Notes under the pieces: generated by a model
What the model saw: only the letters and a program-made list of their open reading frames with translations
Told to the model about the DNA's origin: nothing
Database searches by the model: none
Part shown: one piece after another, positions 23,937 to 32,668 of the stretch
How positions within the stretch are numbered: the first letter of the stretch is position 1
Layout of the letters: every line of letters begins with the position of its first letter
Source of the DNA: DATFYM01 sp035315065
Lineage (GTDB): Bacteria; Acidobacteriota; Terriglobia; UBA7540
Direction of reading: 5' to 3'
Assembly: GCA_035315065.1 (NCBI GenBank)
Contig: DATFYM010000209.1
Span: 1-40,909 of the forward strand
DNA length: 40,909 nt
Position numbers and translations under genes: made by a program

Positions 23937-24911
23937 CTATAAGGGAAGCACGGTGCCGATTCCTGCCGCAACGGCTCTGCGGTGGACCAGAATCGCGACT
24001 GCCATGTCGTCGAGGGCGAGGCCCAGATTGATTGCCATGGTCCGCTCGAAGTGCGATTGCCGTCCCTGCTTCCTTCCCGTTGCGAGTTCGCCCAGATCGG
24101 CGTAGGGTTCGGGAGTGTCGCGAAAATAGCCCGCTTGCCGGTAGTATCTCATCTGCTCGCGGTCATCCGTGGCGATCTTGTCGGCTTCACGTAGTGCCTC
24201 GCCCTGCCAGTAGGAATCAAAATCCACCAGGCTGGCAAACGCTCCGGGGTTCAGCCAACCTGCGGGAATGGTTGCTTGGGGGTGTTTCGAGATCGGGCCC
24301 GATGTAACCACGATATCCAGCCCTTCGACCGCCGCCGAAACTTCGCTGACCGCTTCCGCCTTTACGCCGAGTGCGTGCGACATTTCGGTGGCGTATGCCT
24401 CGGCCCTCTCCGGATAAATGTCGTACGCCTTCACGTGCGTGATCGGGAACAAGCACGTCAGCGCCTCCAGATTGCTGCGCCCCTGAACGCCACACGCGAT
24501 CACACCGACGGTCGAACTGTTTTTTCGAGCGAGATACTTGGCCGACAACGCTGTGGCAGCCCCGGTGCGCTGGGCGGTGATCCATGTACAGTCCATCACG
24601 GCCGTGGGGATGCCTGTCTCCGGGTCGTTCAGAATGAGCAGACCCGCGATGTAAGGCAGTCCTTGATCCCTGTTCCGGGGGTAGCCGGAAACCCACTTGA
24701 TTCCGGCCGACTCCAGGCTGGGAATGTACGCCGGCATAGCGTGGATGAAGGCATCCGGGCGCGGATGGATGCCAGGTTTGGGTGGCATCTCGACTCTGCC
24801 CTCGCCCTTCTCTCGGAACATCTGCTCCAGGGCTTCGATGGTCTCCCGCATGGAGATATGGAGGCTCTCGACGTCGGCCCGGGAGAGATACAAGAGCGTT
24901 CCGCTCGCCAT
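23937..24911 (-). CDS. Ornithine cyclodeaminase / mu-crystallin family protein
   Basis: A 324-residue NAD(P)-dependent cytoplasmic protein. The dimerisation half is about residues 1-130 and 290-324. The Rossmann half contains the dinucleotide-binding turn VGVIACGVQGRSNLEAL (about 139-155). KWVSGYP and TAQRTGAATALSAKYLAR are family motifs. Known members convert ornithine to proline, or reduce alanine/ketimine, or serve in opine and amino-acid biosynthesis; the substrate cannot be assigned. ATG at 24911. A gap of 186 bp with no gene separates it from the next gene, the one at 25098. Confidence 0.88.
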   Translation of the reverse strand: MASGTLLYLSRADVESLHISMRETIEALEQMFREKGEGRVEMPPKPGIHPRPDAFIHAMPAYIPSLESAGIKWVSGYPRNRDQGLPYIAGLLILNDPETGIPTAVMDCTWITAQRTGAATALSAKYLARKNSSTVGVIACGVQGRSNLEALTCLFPITHVKAYDIYPERAEAYATEMSHALGVKAEAVSEVSAAVEGLDIVVTSGPISKHPQATIPAGWLNPGAFASLVDFDSYWQGEALREADKIATDDREQMRYYRQAGYFRDTPEPYADLGELATGRKQGRQSHFERTMAINLGLALDDMAVAILVHRRAVAAGIGTVLPL

Positions 24912-25097
24912 AGCAGCGACTCCTCTGCACGAGTCTCGATTGTCCCTAGCCTATCCTTTCATCCCCTGGGGGCGCTGTGGCCACGCTCCTCTGGCCAACC
25001 ACCAGACTTCGCCTTCGGCCCATAACCACGCTGAACCCTTCGCGGCCGCAATTCTCAGGGCAGCAGTTCGGTAGGAGAATCTGTCCGCCGGGGAATA

Positions 25098-25442
25098 TCA
25101 GTTGCGCGAAGCCGCAGAGAGTGTGCGCGCACCTGTGCGCTTCGCCGCCGCCCAGCGTTTCTTGGCGGACAAAGAGAGCCTTCTCCTGCCTTCTTCGGAG
25201 AGCTTCCGGCTTTGCTTCCCGGTCGCTTCTGCAACCTCTCGCGCCTTGGGAGTCGGAGTCGGCGCCGCTGGTAGAGTTGAGGGTCCTTTCATGGCTGCCT
25301 TAGCTTGATCGATGTTGCTGACGGCGGCGCGCAGCAGATCGCGCGCGCCGGCGACAGGCTCACCGGCCTTGTATTGGTCGATGACCAAAGCCAGCAACAG
25401 CTTTGCTTTGTTCAGTCTTCTTAAGGCCTTTTTAGCTTTCAT
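25098..25442 (-). CDS. Small basic protein of unknown function
   Basis: I do not recognise the family. With the ATG at 25442 it has 114 residues: a helical N-terminal half (KALRRLNKAKLLLALVIDQY and LLRAAVSNIDQAKAAM), then a Pro/Ala linker, then a strongly basic tail (LSEEGRRRLSLSAKKRWAAAKRTGA). Similar tails end histone-like or DNA-associated soil-bacterial proteins, so nucleic-acid binding is possible. GGAG lies 6 bp before the ATG at 25442. A longer form from a GTG at 25538 would overlap the preceding dehydrogenase stop by four bases (GTGA); its extra 32 residues look unconserved, but coupling is possible. Confidence 0.6.
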   Translation of the reverse strand: MKAKKALRRLNKAKLLLALVIDQYKAGEPVAGARDLLRAAVSNIDQAKAAMKGPSTLPAAPTPTPKAREVAEATGKQSRKLSEEGRRRLSLSAKKRWAAAKRTGARTLSAASRN

Positions 25443-25534
25443 CTGACGCTCCATTCTGAATCCGAAGTGTAAACTCGTGGATTCGTCTTTGAGACTAGCA
25501 TGATTTGTGGGCTGATACATCGTAGTTTCCCATT

Positions 25535-26713
25535 TCACGAGCGACCTGGGCCGTTCCCGTGCAACGACGCCATGAGGATCTCGCGCAATTCATCCGTGGT
25601 GAGCACGATCGGGTTACCCTTTGTGCTGCTCGCCCTGGAGGCCCCTTCTACCAGGATCGTGACGTCCCTTTCGTCAATCCCATAGGATCGGAGAGGCGCA
25701 ATCCCCAGTTCGTGGCACAACTCGCTCACCCATCGGACTCCCTCTTCCGGTCCGGCGTGCGGCTCGCCGGTGAGAACGCGAGCCACAGTTTCGTAGCGAC
25801 GCAACGCCTCGCTCTCCGGCGCGCGGCGACGCAACGCACGAATGTTGATCGCCATTGCATGGGGCAACAACGCCGCGCAGACGGTGCCGTGCGGTGCGGG
25901 AAACATTCCTCCTATGGGCGCAGCAAATCCGTGCACCACTCCCAAGGCCGCGTTGGCGAGCGCTAGGCCTCCCAGGAGACTGGCCAGCGCCATATCGGTC
26001 CGCGCCTCGAGGTCATTTCCCTGGTGATAGGCGCGGCGCAGCGAGCGGCTGACCCGCCCCAACCCTTCCCGGCAGAACCCGTCGGTGAGGGGATTGGCCC
26101 GGACGGAAACGTTAGGCTCGATCAACTGGGTCAGCGCGTCGAGCCCGGTGCTGGCAGTGACCGCCGGTGGCAAGCCCAGCGTCAGCTCGGGATCGACAAC
26201 CGCCAGCCGCGGCAGCATCAGTGGGCTTCGCAGGCTCACCTTGACCCGATGCTCAGGCAGGGCCAAGACGGCGTTGCGGGTAACCTCAGAACCGGTGCCA
26301 GCCGTCGTCGGGACAGCGATGAAAGGAGCAGGGCCATGATTCAGGGGCTGGCCTCGACCGACCACTTCCAGATAGTCCAGAGGCTCCCCTGGATTGGTGA
26401 GCAGGGCGGCGATGGCCTTGCCGGCGTCGATCGCGCTCCCGCCGCCGAAGCTGATGACGAGGTCGCACGCCCCTTGTCGAGCGCTTTCGAGGCCGGAGCG
26501 GACCAGGTCGAGCGTAGGCTCACCTGCCACGGTGAATGGCAGGCACGAGACTCCCGTCGATTCAAGTTGCTTTACCAGCCAAGCGGAAGGCTCCGAGCAC
26601 CGTCTGGTAACGACGAGGGCGCGCCTTCCCATTTCTTTGGCGGCTGGCACCAACTCGCGCACCGTGCCGGCTCCGAAGAGGATGCGGCTGGCAGTTCCAA
26701 ACTCAAATCGCAT
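25535..26713 (-). CDS. Iron-containing alcohol dehydrogenase
   Basis: A 392-residue group III (PF00465) dehydrogenase. The N-terminal nucleotide-binding half includes FGAGTVRELVPAAKEMG and the GGGSAIDAGKAIAALL phosphate-binding turn (about residues 90-105). The helical metal-binding half includes VVHGFAAPIGGMFPAPHGTVC (about 260-280), with the conserved Asp/His ligands for Fe(II). It would reduce or oxidise an alcohol/aldehyde with NAD(P); substrate unknown. Its ATG at 26713 lies 6 bp after the stop of the ABM gene, so the two are one operon, and the small basic protein follows with at most a four-base overlap. Confidence 0.92.
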   Translation of the reverse strand: MRFEFGTASRILFGAGTVRELVPAAKEMGRRALVVTRRCSEPSAWLVKQLESTGVSCLPFTVAGEPTLDLVRSGLESARQGACDLVISFGGGSAIDAGKAIAALLTNPGEPLDYLEVVGRGQPLNHGPAPFIAVPTTAGTGSEVTRNAVLALPEHRVKVSLRSPLMLPRLAVVDPELTLGLPPAVTASTGLDALTQLIEPNVSVRANPLTDGFCREGLGRVSRSLRRAYHQGNDLEARTDMALASLLGGLALANAALGVVHGFAAPIGGMFPAPHGTVCAALLPHAMAINIRALRRRAPESEALRRYETVARVLTGEPHAGPEEGVRWVSELCHELGIAPLRSYGIDERDVTILVEGASRASSTKGNPIVLTTDELREILMASLHGNGPGRS

Positions 26714-26719
26714 GGCCCC

Positions 26720-27025
26720 TCACCAATCCCGATCGTCCGGAAACACGTTGGCATAACTGGCGCGGGTACGTGGCTCCGCTAGCATGCTTTCGACCTTGTC
26801 TCGCCATGCCTGGTAGTGTGCGGTCTCCCTATGAAGGGCCGGCGCGTCACTCGTCCGGTAGACCTCCACCAGCACGAAGCGGGTGGGATCATCCTGCTGC
26901 TGGACGACGTCAAACCGGGCGATGCCGCTCTCTTTTACACTGTTGCCCGCATTCTCAATGGTCGCCTCCTTGAACTGTTCCACGAATTCCGGCTTCACCC
27001 GGACGTGGACGTGAACAATTAGCAT
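26720..27025 (-). CDS. ABM-domain monooxygenase-like protein (LsrG/YgiN type)
   Basis: A 101-residue single antibiotic-biosynthesis-monooxygenase domain: LIVHVHVRVKPEFVEQFKEA, GIARFDVVQQQDDPTRFVLVEVYR and HRETAHYQAWRD are typical. Such small dimeric proteins act as monooxygenases, isomerases (LsrG) or unknown helpers. The correct start is the ATG at 27025, preceded by a very strong GGAGGAGG site; starting at 27121 would include 32 residues translated from the GATTGAC repeat (SSIVNRQ units), which is an artefact. It is the first gene of the ABM / iron alcohol dehydrogenase operon and probably helps the same pathway. Confidence 0.85.
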   Translation of the reverse strand: MLIVHVHVRVKPEFVEQFKEATIENAGNSVKESGIARFDVVQQQDDPTRFVLVEVYRTSDAPALHRETAHYQAWRDKVESMLAEPRTRASYANVFPDDRDW

Positions 27026-27037
27026 TGGACCTCCTCC

Positions 27038-27185
27038 TGGGAAGAATTGACGATTGACGATTGACGATTGACGATTGAAAGAGGCGGGTACGCACGCCGC
27101 ACGGCCCTTCCGATACGCCATCTACCATCGTTGTGATCCCTCTTCCAATCTTCAATCGTCAATCGTCAATCGTCAATTCTTCTCA
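27038..27185. repeat. GATTGAC element with conserved core (copy 1)
   Basis: Four GATTGAC-type units (27045-27079) and inverted TCAATCG units (27150-27176) enclose a core with GCCGCACGGCCC and GCCATCTACCATCGT and the phrase CCTCTTCCAATC. The core matches the element at 35838-35978, in the same orientation. It separates the GH2 gene from the ABM gene. Confidence 0.8.
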
Positions 27186-27236
27186 GCGGGGCAAGCGTGT
27201 GGTTATTGTCGGACTTTCTGAGCGCCCATGGCTCAC

Positions 27237-29495
27237 TTATTCCACCACGCTGATCGGGTACTCGTTCTCGCTCAGTACATTGTCCCCCTGCTTCAGTCGA
27301 AGCACCAGTTGATAGCCGCCGGGAGCGATATTGATCGGCAGCGTGGCGTAGATCTTGGGCAGTTGGATGACCCCATCGGAGGGAATGGGATCCTTCGCGT
27401 CGGCCGCGGCCAGCGCGGTGTCCTGGCCTTGGCCGCGGAGACTCACTTCGCACCTCGCGCCAGCTAGCTGCCTATGCTCGTCATTCACCACCCAGGGGTC
27501 GATCGCCATGTCCAGTCCGGCCTCAGCCAGGTGCTGCGAGTCTTTCCCCAGGCTCCAGACGATTCGATCGAGGTCCGCCTCGATCAAGATGGGTTGGAAG
27601 GCGCGCCGTACGGCGAAGTAACCCAGCTTGGGTTGGCGCGCGTAGCTCACCACCGACCAGGTGATGCCCGGCCAGCAATCCACAAACTCGAACTGGAAGA
27701 ACGATCCAATTTTCTTGTACTTCTCGCGGCGGTAGTGCTCGATGGCGTACTGGAGAAGCTCCGCTTGATAGCGTTGCGAATTCTCCACGAAGGCGGCCCA
27801 GTTGGTGGGCATGGGAATCTTGGCCACCTTGAACGTCTGGTCGTACTGGAAATCGTGATAGGCCATCTTGGCCCAATCCGGCGGCCACGCGTCGCCGACC
27901 ATTTCTTTCACTTCTTCCAGCGAAGGCAGCGCCTGCGCGCCCAGCTCCGAAATGATGGGCCCGCCCGGCGGCGATCGGTAGTTGTGGTAGTCGCCGCCAT
28001 ACCACCCTTCGTAGTAGTGCTCGTTGAAAGCCGATACGGGCCGCACCGGCCGCGACGAGTCCTCTTGGGCGCCCACGCGGGCGAGGAAGGGATCGAGCAC
28101 ATTCACGTTGTACGCCGTGGATTCGTTCTGGCACACCCAGGTGATGATCGACGGGTGGTTGTAGAACTGCCGGATCATGTCGCGAAGCTGGCGCGCCGCC
28201 TCCAGCATGAGGTCGTCGGTGTGGGTGTAGTCCCACTGGAGCGGGAAGTCCTGCCAGGCGACGATGCCGGCGCGGTCGAGCGCGTCGTAGAGTTCCTCGC
28301 GGTTCACCTGGACGCACACCCTTACCCCATTGATGTTGGCTTGGCGCAGCAGCTTGACGTCCTGGGTTATGCGGTCGGGCGTGTAATGCGCCAGCCACAT
28401 ATCCGGCACGATGCTGGTGCCGCGGATAAAGAAGCGCATTCCGTTCAGCCGCCAATCGCCCGTCTTCTCGTCGAGGGTGATGGTGCGCACTCCAAATCTC
28501 ACCTCGCGCTGGTAGACGGCCGCGCCGCCGGTGGTCCCGCTGGTGGACAGCGTCAGCCGGCAGGTGTAAAGGTAGGGCTCGCCCAAATCCCAGGTCCACC
28601 ACAGATGCGGCTGTTCCATCGGCAGTACGAGTACCGCCGTAGCTTCCGGAGTAGGGAGATTGAGATCTAGTGAGACCTTGGCAGTGTCGACCCCGGGGAC
28701 CTCCGCCGTCAACGTATACCACCCGGGGCTCGTGGCGCGCACTTCCGCCGTGATGAAGATCTTGGCGTCCAAGCCCTCGTCCTTCTCGTGGCCCGGCGTT
28801 AGCTTGCGATCGTAAAGGTAGGGCTGAAGCTTGACGTTGCCCAGCCACGCTGCATGCCGCACCTCGAGCGCCACGCTGTTCCAGATGCCGGCCGAGGTGC
28901 CATCTTGCCCGACTTTGGGATCGTCGGCGCCTCCCGGTTTGCAGTCCCAATGCGTGAGCACCCCCTTGATCACCCGCTTGTGGTCGGGCCAGACCGTGCC
29001 CGGTTCCTCGAGTGGCGCATCGACGGTGACCATCAGATGATTGGCGCCGCGCCTCATTTTGCCGGTGACGTCGAACTCGAAACTCTGAAAGTAACCCTCG
29101 TGCTTGCCTGCCGGCTCCCCGTTCAGGGCCACGTCAGCAAAGTAGTCCACACCATGGAATACCAGAAACACGCGATCCAGAGCCGTGAGTTTCCGCGAGA
29201 AACTGAAATCGCGCTCAAACCTCACCCGTCCGTTGAAGTTGGCGAGGCCCTGGAGGTGCCAATTGGAGGGTATGGGCATGGTCCCAGGCGCCGGCAGACT
29301 AGTCGTGCTGGCCGTGTCATCCACAATGGAGCCGTTCGGCTTCAAGGTGGTGCGGGCAAGAGGCGTGTACTTCCAGTTTCCATCGAGCGAAACGATTTGG
29401 GGGCCAATTGGGAAGCCAGCTTGGCCGCTAGCCTCTACACGCACCGCCAGCGCGGACGTCAGGAAAAGCAGCCCAAGCAGTACCAAGCCTTTCAT
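27237..29495 (-). CDS. Secreted GH2-family beta-glycosidase
   Basis: A 752-residue protein with a signal peptide (about 1-22, cut near VEASG). A sugar-binding jelly roll is about residues 50-230, an immunoglobulin-like domain follows at about 240-350, and then a TIM barrel. Active-site motifs: the acid/base Glu in HPSIITWVCQNEST and the nucleophile-region Glu in PIISELGAQALPS. GH2 includes beta-galactosidases, beta-mannosidases and beta-glucuronidases; the exact sugar is not clear. The true start is the ATG at 29495, with a strong AGGAGG just upstream; an in-frame start at 29525 would precede this site. The MarC gene ends 55 bp upstream. Confidence 0.88.
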   Translation of the reverse strand: MKGLVLLGLLFLTSALAVRVEASGQAGFPIGPQIVSLDGNWKYTPLARTTLKPNGSIVDDTASTTSLPAPGTMPIPSNWHLQGLANFNGRVRFERDFSFSRKLTALDRVFLVFHGVDYFADVALNGEPAGKHEGYFQSFEFDVTGKMRRGANHLMVTVDAPLEEPGTVWPDHKRVIKGVLTHWDCKPGGADDPKVGQDGTSAGIWNSVALEVRHAAWLGNVKLQPYLYDRKLTPGHEKDEGLDAKIFITAEVRATSPGWYTLTAEVPGVDTAKVSLDLNLPTPEATAVLVLPMEQPHLWWTWDLGEPYLYTCRLTLSTSGTTGGAAVYQREVRFGVRTITLDEKTGDWRLNGMRFFIRGTSIVPDMWLAHYTPDRITQDVKLLRQANINGVRVCVQVNREELYDALDRAGIVAWQDFPLQWDYTHTDDLMLEAARQLRDMIRQFYNHPSIITWVCQNESTAYNVNVLDPFLARVGAQEDSSRPVRPVSAFNEHYYEGWYGGDYHNYRSPPGGPIISELGAQALPSLEEVKEMVGDAWPPDWAKMAYHDFQYDQTFKVAKIPMPTNWAAFVENSQRYQAELLQYAIEHYRREKYKKIGSFFQFEFVDCWPGITWSVVSYARQPKLGYFAVRRAFQPILIEADLDRIVWSLGKDSQHLAEAGLDMAIDPWVVNDEHRQLAGARCEVSLRGQGQDTALAAADAKDPIPSDGVIQLPKIYATLPINIAPGGYQLVLRLKQGDNVLSENEYPISVVE

Positions 29496-29549
29496 CGGAG
29501 TCCTCCTCGATTTTAGATTGAGCAAGCCTTCGCCCGAAAACGTGAGAGT

Positions 29550-30203
29550 CTACGACCCGGGGTGGATTAACCCCACGTCGGCGAGTCCGTTCAGGATAAA
29601 CTGGACCGCCACCGCCGTCAGGAGCAACCCCATAAATCGCATCATGATACGAATCCCCGTAGGGCCGAGGCGGCCCCGCACTCGGTCGGCGGCGGCCAGC
29701 ACGGCGTAGGAAGCGATGGAGGTGATGGCGATGGCCACAAACACCGGAATGGTTTGCCACCACCGGCCCGATTCACCCATCAACACCAACACGGTGGAGA
29801 TGGAACCGGGCCCGGCCAGCATCGGGATCCCCAGGGGGATGACGCTGACGTCCGCTTTGTCGCAGGCCTCTTGCGGCTCGCCTTCGACTTCGTTAGTGGG
29901 CGACCGGCGCGCTTGCAGCATGTCGATGCCGATGAGCAAGAGAATGATGCCGCCGGCGATCTTGAAGGCCGGCAGCGTGATGCCGAAGGCTTTGAAGATC
30001 AGGCTGCCGGTGAGCGCGAACAGCGTCAGCACCAGGAAACACGTCCACGCCGCCCGGCGCGCCACGCGGCGCCGCGAGAGCGGGTCTTCATCAGCGGTCA
30101 TGGTAAGGAAGGCCGGAATCACAGCGAAGGGGTCTACCAGGAAGAAGATCGAGGTAAACGCGATCAGCGAGAACTTGACGACGGCAGCGAGGGTTGCCTC
30201 CAT
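29550..30203 (-). CDS. MarC-family integral membrane protein
   Basis: A 217-residue inner-membrane protein with about six hydrophobic segments. Family phrases include FFLVDPFAVIPAFLTMT near residues 20-36, AFKIAGGIILLLIGIDML, PLGIPMLAGPGSIST, and the helical end GLLLTAVAVQFILNGL. MarC (YchE/UPF0056) proteins are conserved but their transported solute or role is unproven; earlier links to multiple antibiotic resistance were withdrawn. Length is typical. The ATG at 30203 precedes the first helix. It sits between the GH2 glycosidase and the PEGA kinase on the same strand. Confidence 0.9.
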   Translation of the reverse strand: MEATLAAVVKFSLIAFTSIFFLVDPFAVIPAFLTMTADEDPLSRRRVARRAAWTCFLVLTLFALTGSLIFKAFGITLPAFKIAGGIILLLIGIDMLQARRSPTNEVEGEPQEACDKADVSVIPLGIPMLAGPGSISTVLVLMGESGRWWQTIPVFVAIAITSIASYAVLAAADRVRGRLGPTGIRIMMRFMGLLLTAVAVQFILNGLADVGLIHPGS

Positions 30204-30264
30204 GGAGCTCTCGGGTGGTCAGAGGGCAAAAGACCAAAGACAGAGATCAAGGACCTATCCAGAA

Positions 30265-32022
30265 TCAGAAGTGAAGTCGAACCATTAAAGTGTTATTGGC
30301 CGTAATTTGCACTGTGTTCTCGCCTGGCGAACCGCCGGGCGGCGGCATCACCTTGTACACGTGCGGGCCTGCCGGCAAGGGCACCGTCACTGGGCTTAGT
30401 CCCGACGACTTGCCGTCGATGAGGACCTCGAGGCCGGGCGGGGTGGTTTCGATGCGGAGCGCCCCCAATACGGCCGTGAGTTCGAAGTTGACCGGTTGTT
30501 CGCCTCCTGCGGTGACTTCGACTTCCTGAGAGGCAGTTTGATAGTTGTCAGCCACCAGCGACACGCGGTGCTTTCCCACCTGCAACTGGGCCGGGTGGGG
30601 CGTCAGCCAGCCATCTTTGAGATTACCATCGATCAGTATCTTTGCCGGCACGTTCGACCGAATATTCAGCGTTCCCATCCCGGCGGACTTCGAAGCCTTT
30701 TCGGGAATGGGTTTGATCGGGCGAGACACCGGTGGTTCAGAGGGCGTTGCTCCGGTGGTCTCCGGAGCGGAGAGTTTGTTGTCGGCTGGCTTGGCCCCAG
30801 GGGACTGCGCCTGGCCGGGCGGCGGTTGCTCAGGTCCAATCTGGCTGGCCGGAGGAGTTGCGGGCAGGTTGCCCGCAACGGGCGGGGCGGCGTGCTTGCG
30901 ATACAGAATCAGGCCAACAATTAGCGCCAGCACCAGCAGGGTCAGCGGCAGCAGCCACACCAAGGGCGAATGTTTCTCCTCGTGCGTGTCAGCGACCACG
31001 GCGGGGCCTCGCGGTGGGGCCACTGTCGCGACTGCGGTTGCAACTGTCCCCTTGCCGGGGGCATCGGTAGCCGTCGCAGGCTGAAGGACGGGCGCCGCGC
31101 CCACAGCGCCGGGGCGCGCAGAAGCAGTGGCCGCGGCAGCGGGCCCCGATGTCACGGCCAGGGGACGGGTCAGCACCACGGTCTCGTTGGAGGCCGCCAT
31201 CGCTCCCAGGTTTCGATAATTCTTCAAGTCGTCCACCAGTTCCCTGCAACTCTGGTAGCGATCGTCGGGCGACTTGGCCAGAGCCTTGCTCACCACAAAA
31301 TTCAAGCCCGGATGAATGGTGGGATCGAGTTCGCGCGGCGGAATCGGCGTGTCGTGAACGATCTTGTAGATCACGGTCGTCACGCTCTCGCCGTAGAACG
31401 GCTTCTCACCAGTGAGCAACTCGTAGAGAATGACGCCCAGCGCGAAGATGTCCGAGCGTCCGTCGAGGGTCCGTCCCTTAGCCTGCTCGGGCGACATGTA
31501 ATTGGGCGTGCCGAGCAGTTGTCCGGCTCGGGTGGTCAGGTTGGTGGTCGCACCTTTGGCCGTGCCGAAGTCCGTCACTTTCACCAGCCCGCTGTCAAGG
31601 ATCATGATGTTGGCGGGCTTCACGTCGCGATGGACGATCTTGTGCAAGTGGGCGAAATCGAGCGCACTGCCCACCTGCTCCACAATCGGAGCGATGGTCT
31701 CGAGGGGCAGGATCCTTTGCTCCTCCACCAGTTTCTGCAACGACTTTCCCTGCATGTACTCCATGGCGAGATAGAGCATGCCCTCTTCCTCGCCAAAGTC
31801 GTAAACGGTGATGATGTTGGGATGAGTGAGCGTGCCCGCCGACTGGGCCTCGAACTGAAAGCGAGCGCGGAACGCCTCGAAGTCGCCTGGCGCCAAGCCC
31901 CGCGAAAGCATCGTCTTGATGGCGACCGTGCGGTTGATCACCGGGTCGTAGGCCTTGTAGACTACACCCATGGAGCCGCGCCCGACCTCTTCCACAATCT
32001 CGTACCTGCCTGCCCTCTCCAT
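30265..32022 (-). CDS. Membrane Ser/Thr protein kinase with two PEGA domains
   Basis: A 585-residue protein. The kinase domain covers about residues 7-265: glycine loop GRGSMGVVYKA, VAIKTM lysine, catalytic HRDVKPANIM, DFGTAK, and MSPEQAKGRTLDGRSDIFALG. A low-complexity linker follows (about 275-350), then one transmembrane helix (about 354-376). A Pro-rich spacer leads to two PEGA domains in the periplasm (about 450-515 and 518-585; NIRSNVPAKILIDG, RIETTPPGLEVLIDGK, TPVTVPLPAGPH-like). PEGA domains bind surface structures, so it may sense the envelope. ATG at 32022, with a GGGGTGA site upstream. It is divergent to the second kinase gene across a 646-bp gap. Confidence 0.92.
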   Translation of the reverse strand: MERAGRYEIVEEVGRGSMGVVYKAYDPVINRTVAIKTMLSRGLAPGDFEAFRARFQFEAQSAGTLTHPNIITVYDFGEEEGMLYLAMEYMQGKSLQKLVEEQRILPLETIAPIVEQVGSALDFAHLHKIVHRDVKPANIMILDSGLVKVTDFGTAKGATTNLTTRAGQLLGTPNYMSPEQAKGRTLDGRSDIFALGVILYELLTGEKPFYGESVTTVIYKIVHDTPIPPRELDPTIHPGLNFVVSKALAKSPDDRYQSCRELVDDLKNYRNLGAMAASNETVVLTRPLAVTSGPAAAATASARPGAVGAAPVLQPATATDAPGKGTVATAVATVAPPRGPAVVADTHEEKHSPLVWLLPLTLLVLALIVGLILYRKHAAPPVAGNLPATPPASQIGPEQPPPGQAQSPGAKPADNKLSAPETTGATPSEPPVSRPIKPIPEKASKSAGMGTLNIRSNVPAKILIDGNLKDGWLTPHPAQLQVGKHRVSLVADNYQTASQEVEVTAGGEQPVNFELTAVLGALRIETTPPGLEVLIDGKSSGLSPVTVPLPAGPHVYKVMPPPGGSPGENTVQITANNTLMVRLHF

Positions 32023-32232
32023 AATTCACCCCGGAGATTCTGCGCCGTGTCCGCCCGGCCGGCAGTCCGACCGCTGGGCCCGGCGCTCGACAACCCCTTG
32101 AGCCGACCCGAGAATGGGATCCAAGCGCTTCCGCAGGAAGCGTTGCGAGTCCAAAAAATCGCCTAGCAAGGACCGATGCAAGAGAAGAGTAGCGCGTGCC
32201 AGTCCCCAAGTCAATCGGCGTCACGAGGTGGG

Positions 32233-32376
32233 CTGCGCGAAGCGCCTTGGAGTGCGGCGGCTTCACGCCGCCTTGGCACCCGATCAACCAGGAAGGCGGC
32301 GGCTTCACGCCGCTTTGGCATCCGACCAACCAGGAAGGCGGCGTCAAGCCGCCGCACTCCAAGGCGCTTCGCGCAG
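32233..32376. repeat. Large inverted repeat with internal 42-bp tandem units
   Basis: A perfect 31-bp inverted pair (32233-32263 and 32346-32376, CTGCGCGAAGCGCCTTGG-type ends) encloses two 42-bp tandem units starting GCGGCGGCTTCACGCCG (32254 and 32296) and a third, partial one. The centre is a set of GGCGGC...GCCGCC palindromes. It occupies the divergent kinase intergenic region 32023-32668, otherwise without a gene. Conceptual translation gives the common artefact phrase ECGGFTPP, seen in annotated soil-bacterial proteins. Confidence 0.85.
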
Positions 32377-32668
32377 GACCCTGCCGCTGCCTGCCGCGGT
32401 CAGCGGGTTTCTTTGCCGGCCAAGACGTTCCTCTTGTTCGCCCTGGCCAATTGGTCACTTCGTCCAATTTGGTTGCGGCCCGAGGCCTCGCCAGGTTGTA
32501 TACTTTTCACTCAAGCACAAGGACGCGGAGAGGCGGAGAAGAAGAAGGAACCGAATAATCATCGGTGGCCCGCTGCCCTTGGTCGCTTGCCTTTTGGGCT
32601 CGTTTGCCAAACGGAACGACGCCGGGCAAAGAACTAAAGCCAAACGATAGAGGACGAAGTCAGCGATC

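Noticed and set aside
27474..28950. Long frames on both strands overlapping the GH2 gene
   Set aside because: Shadows of the GH2 gene with biased composition; the GH2 frame carries the motifs and a strong ribosome site.
32196..32558. A plus-strand frame with ECGGFTPP peptides
   Set aside because: It is the conceptual translation of the 42-bp tandem repeat, a known type of spurious protein.
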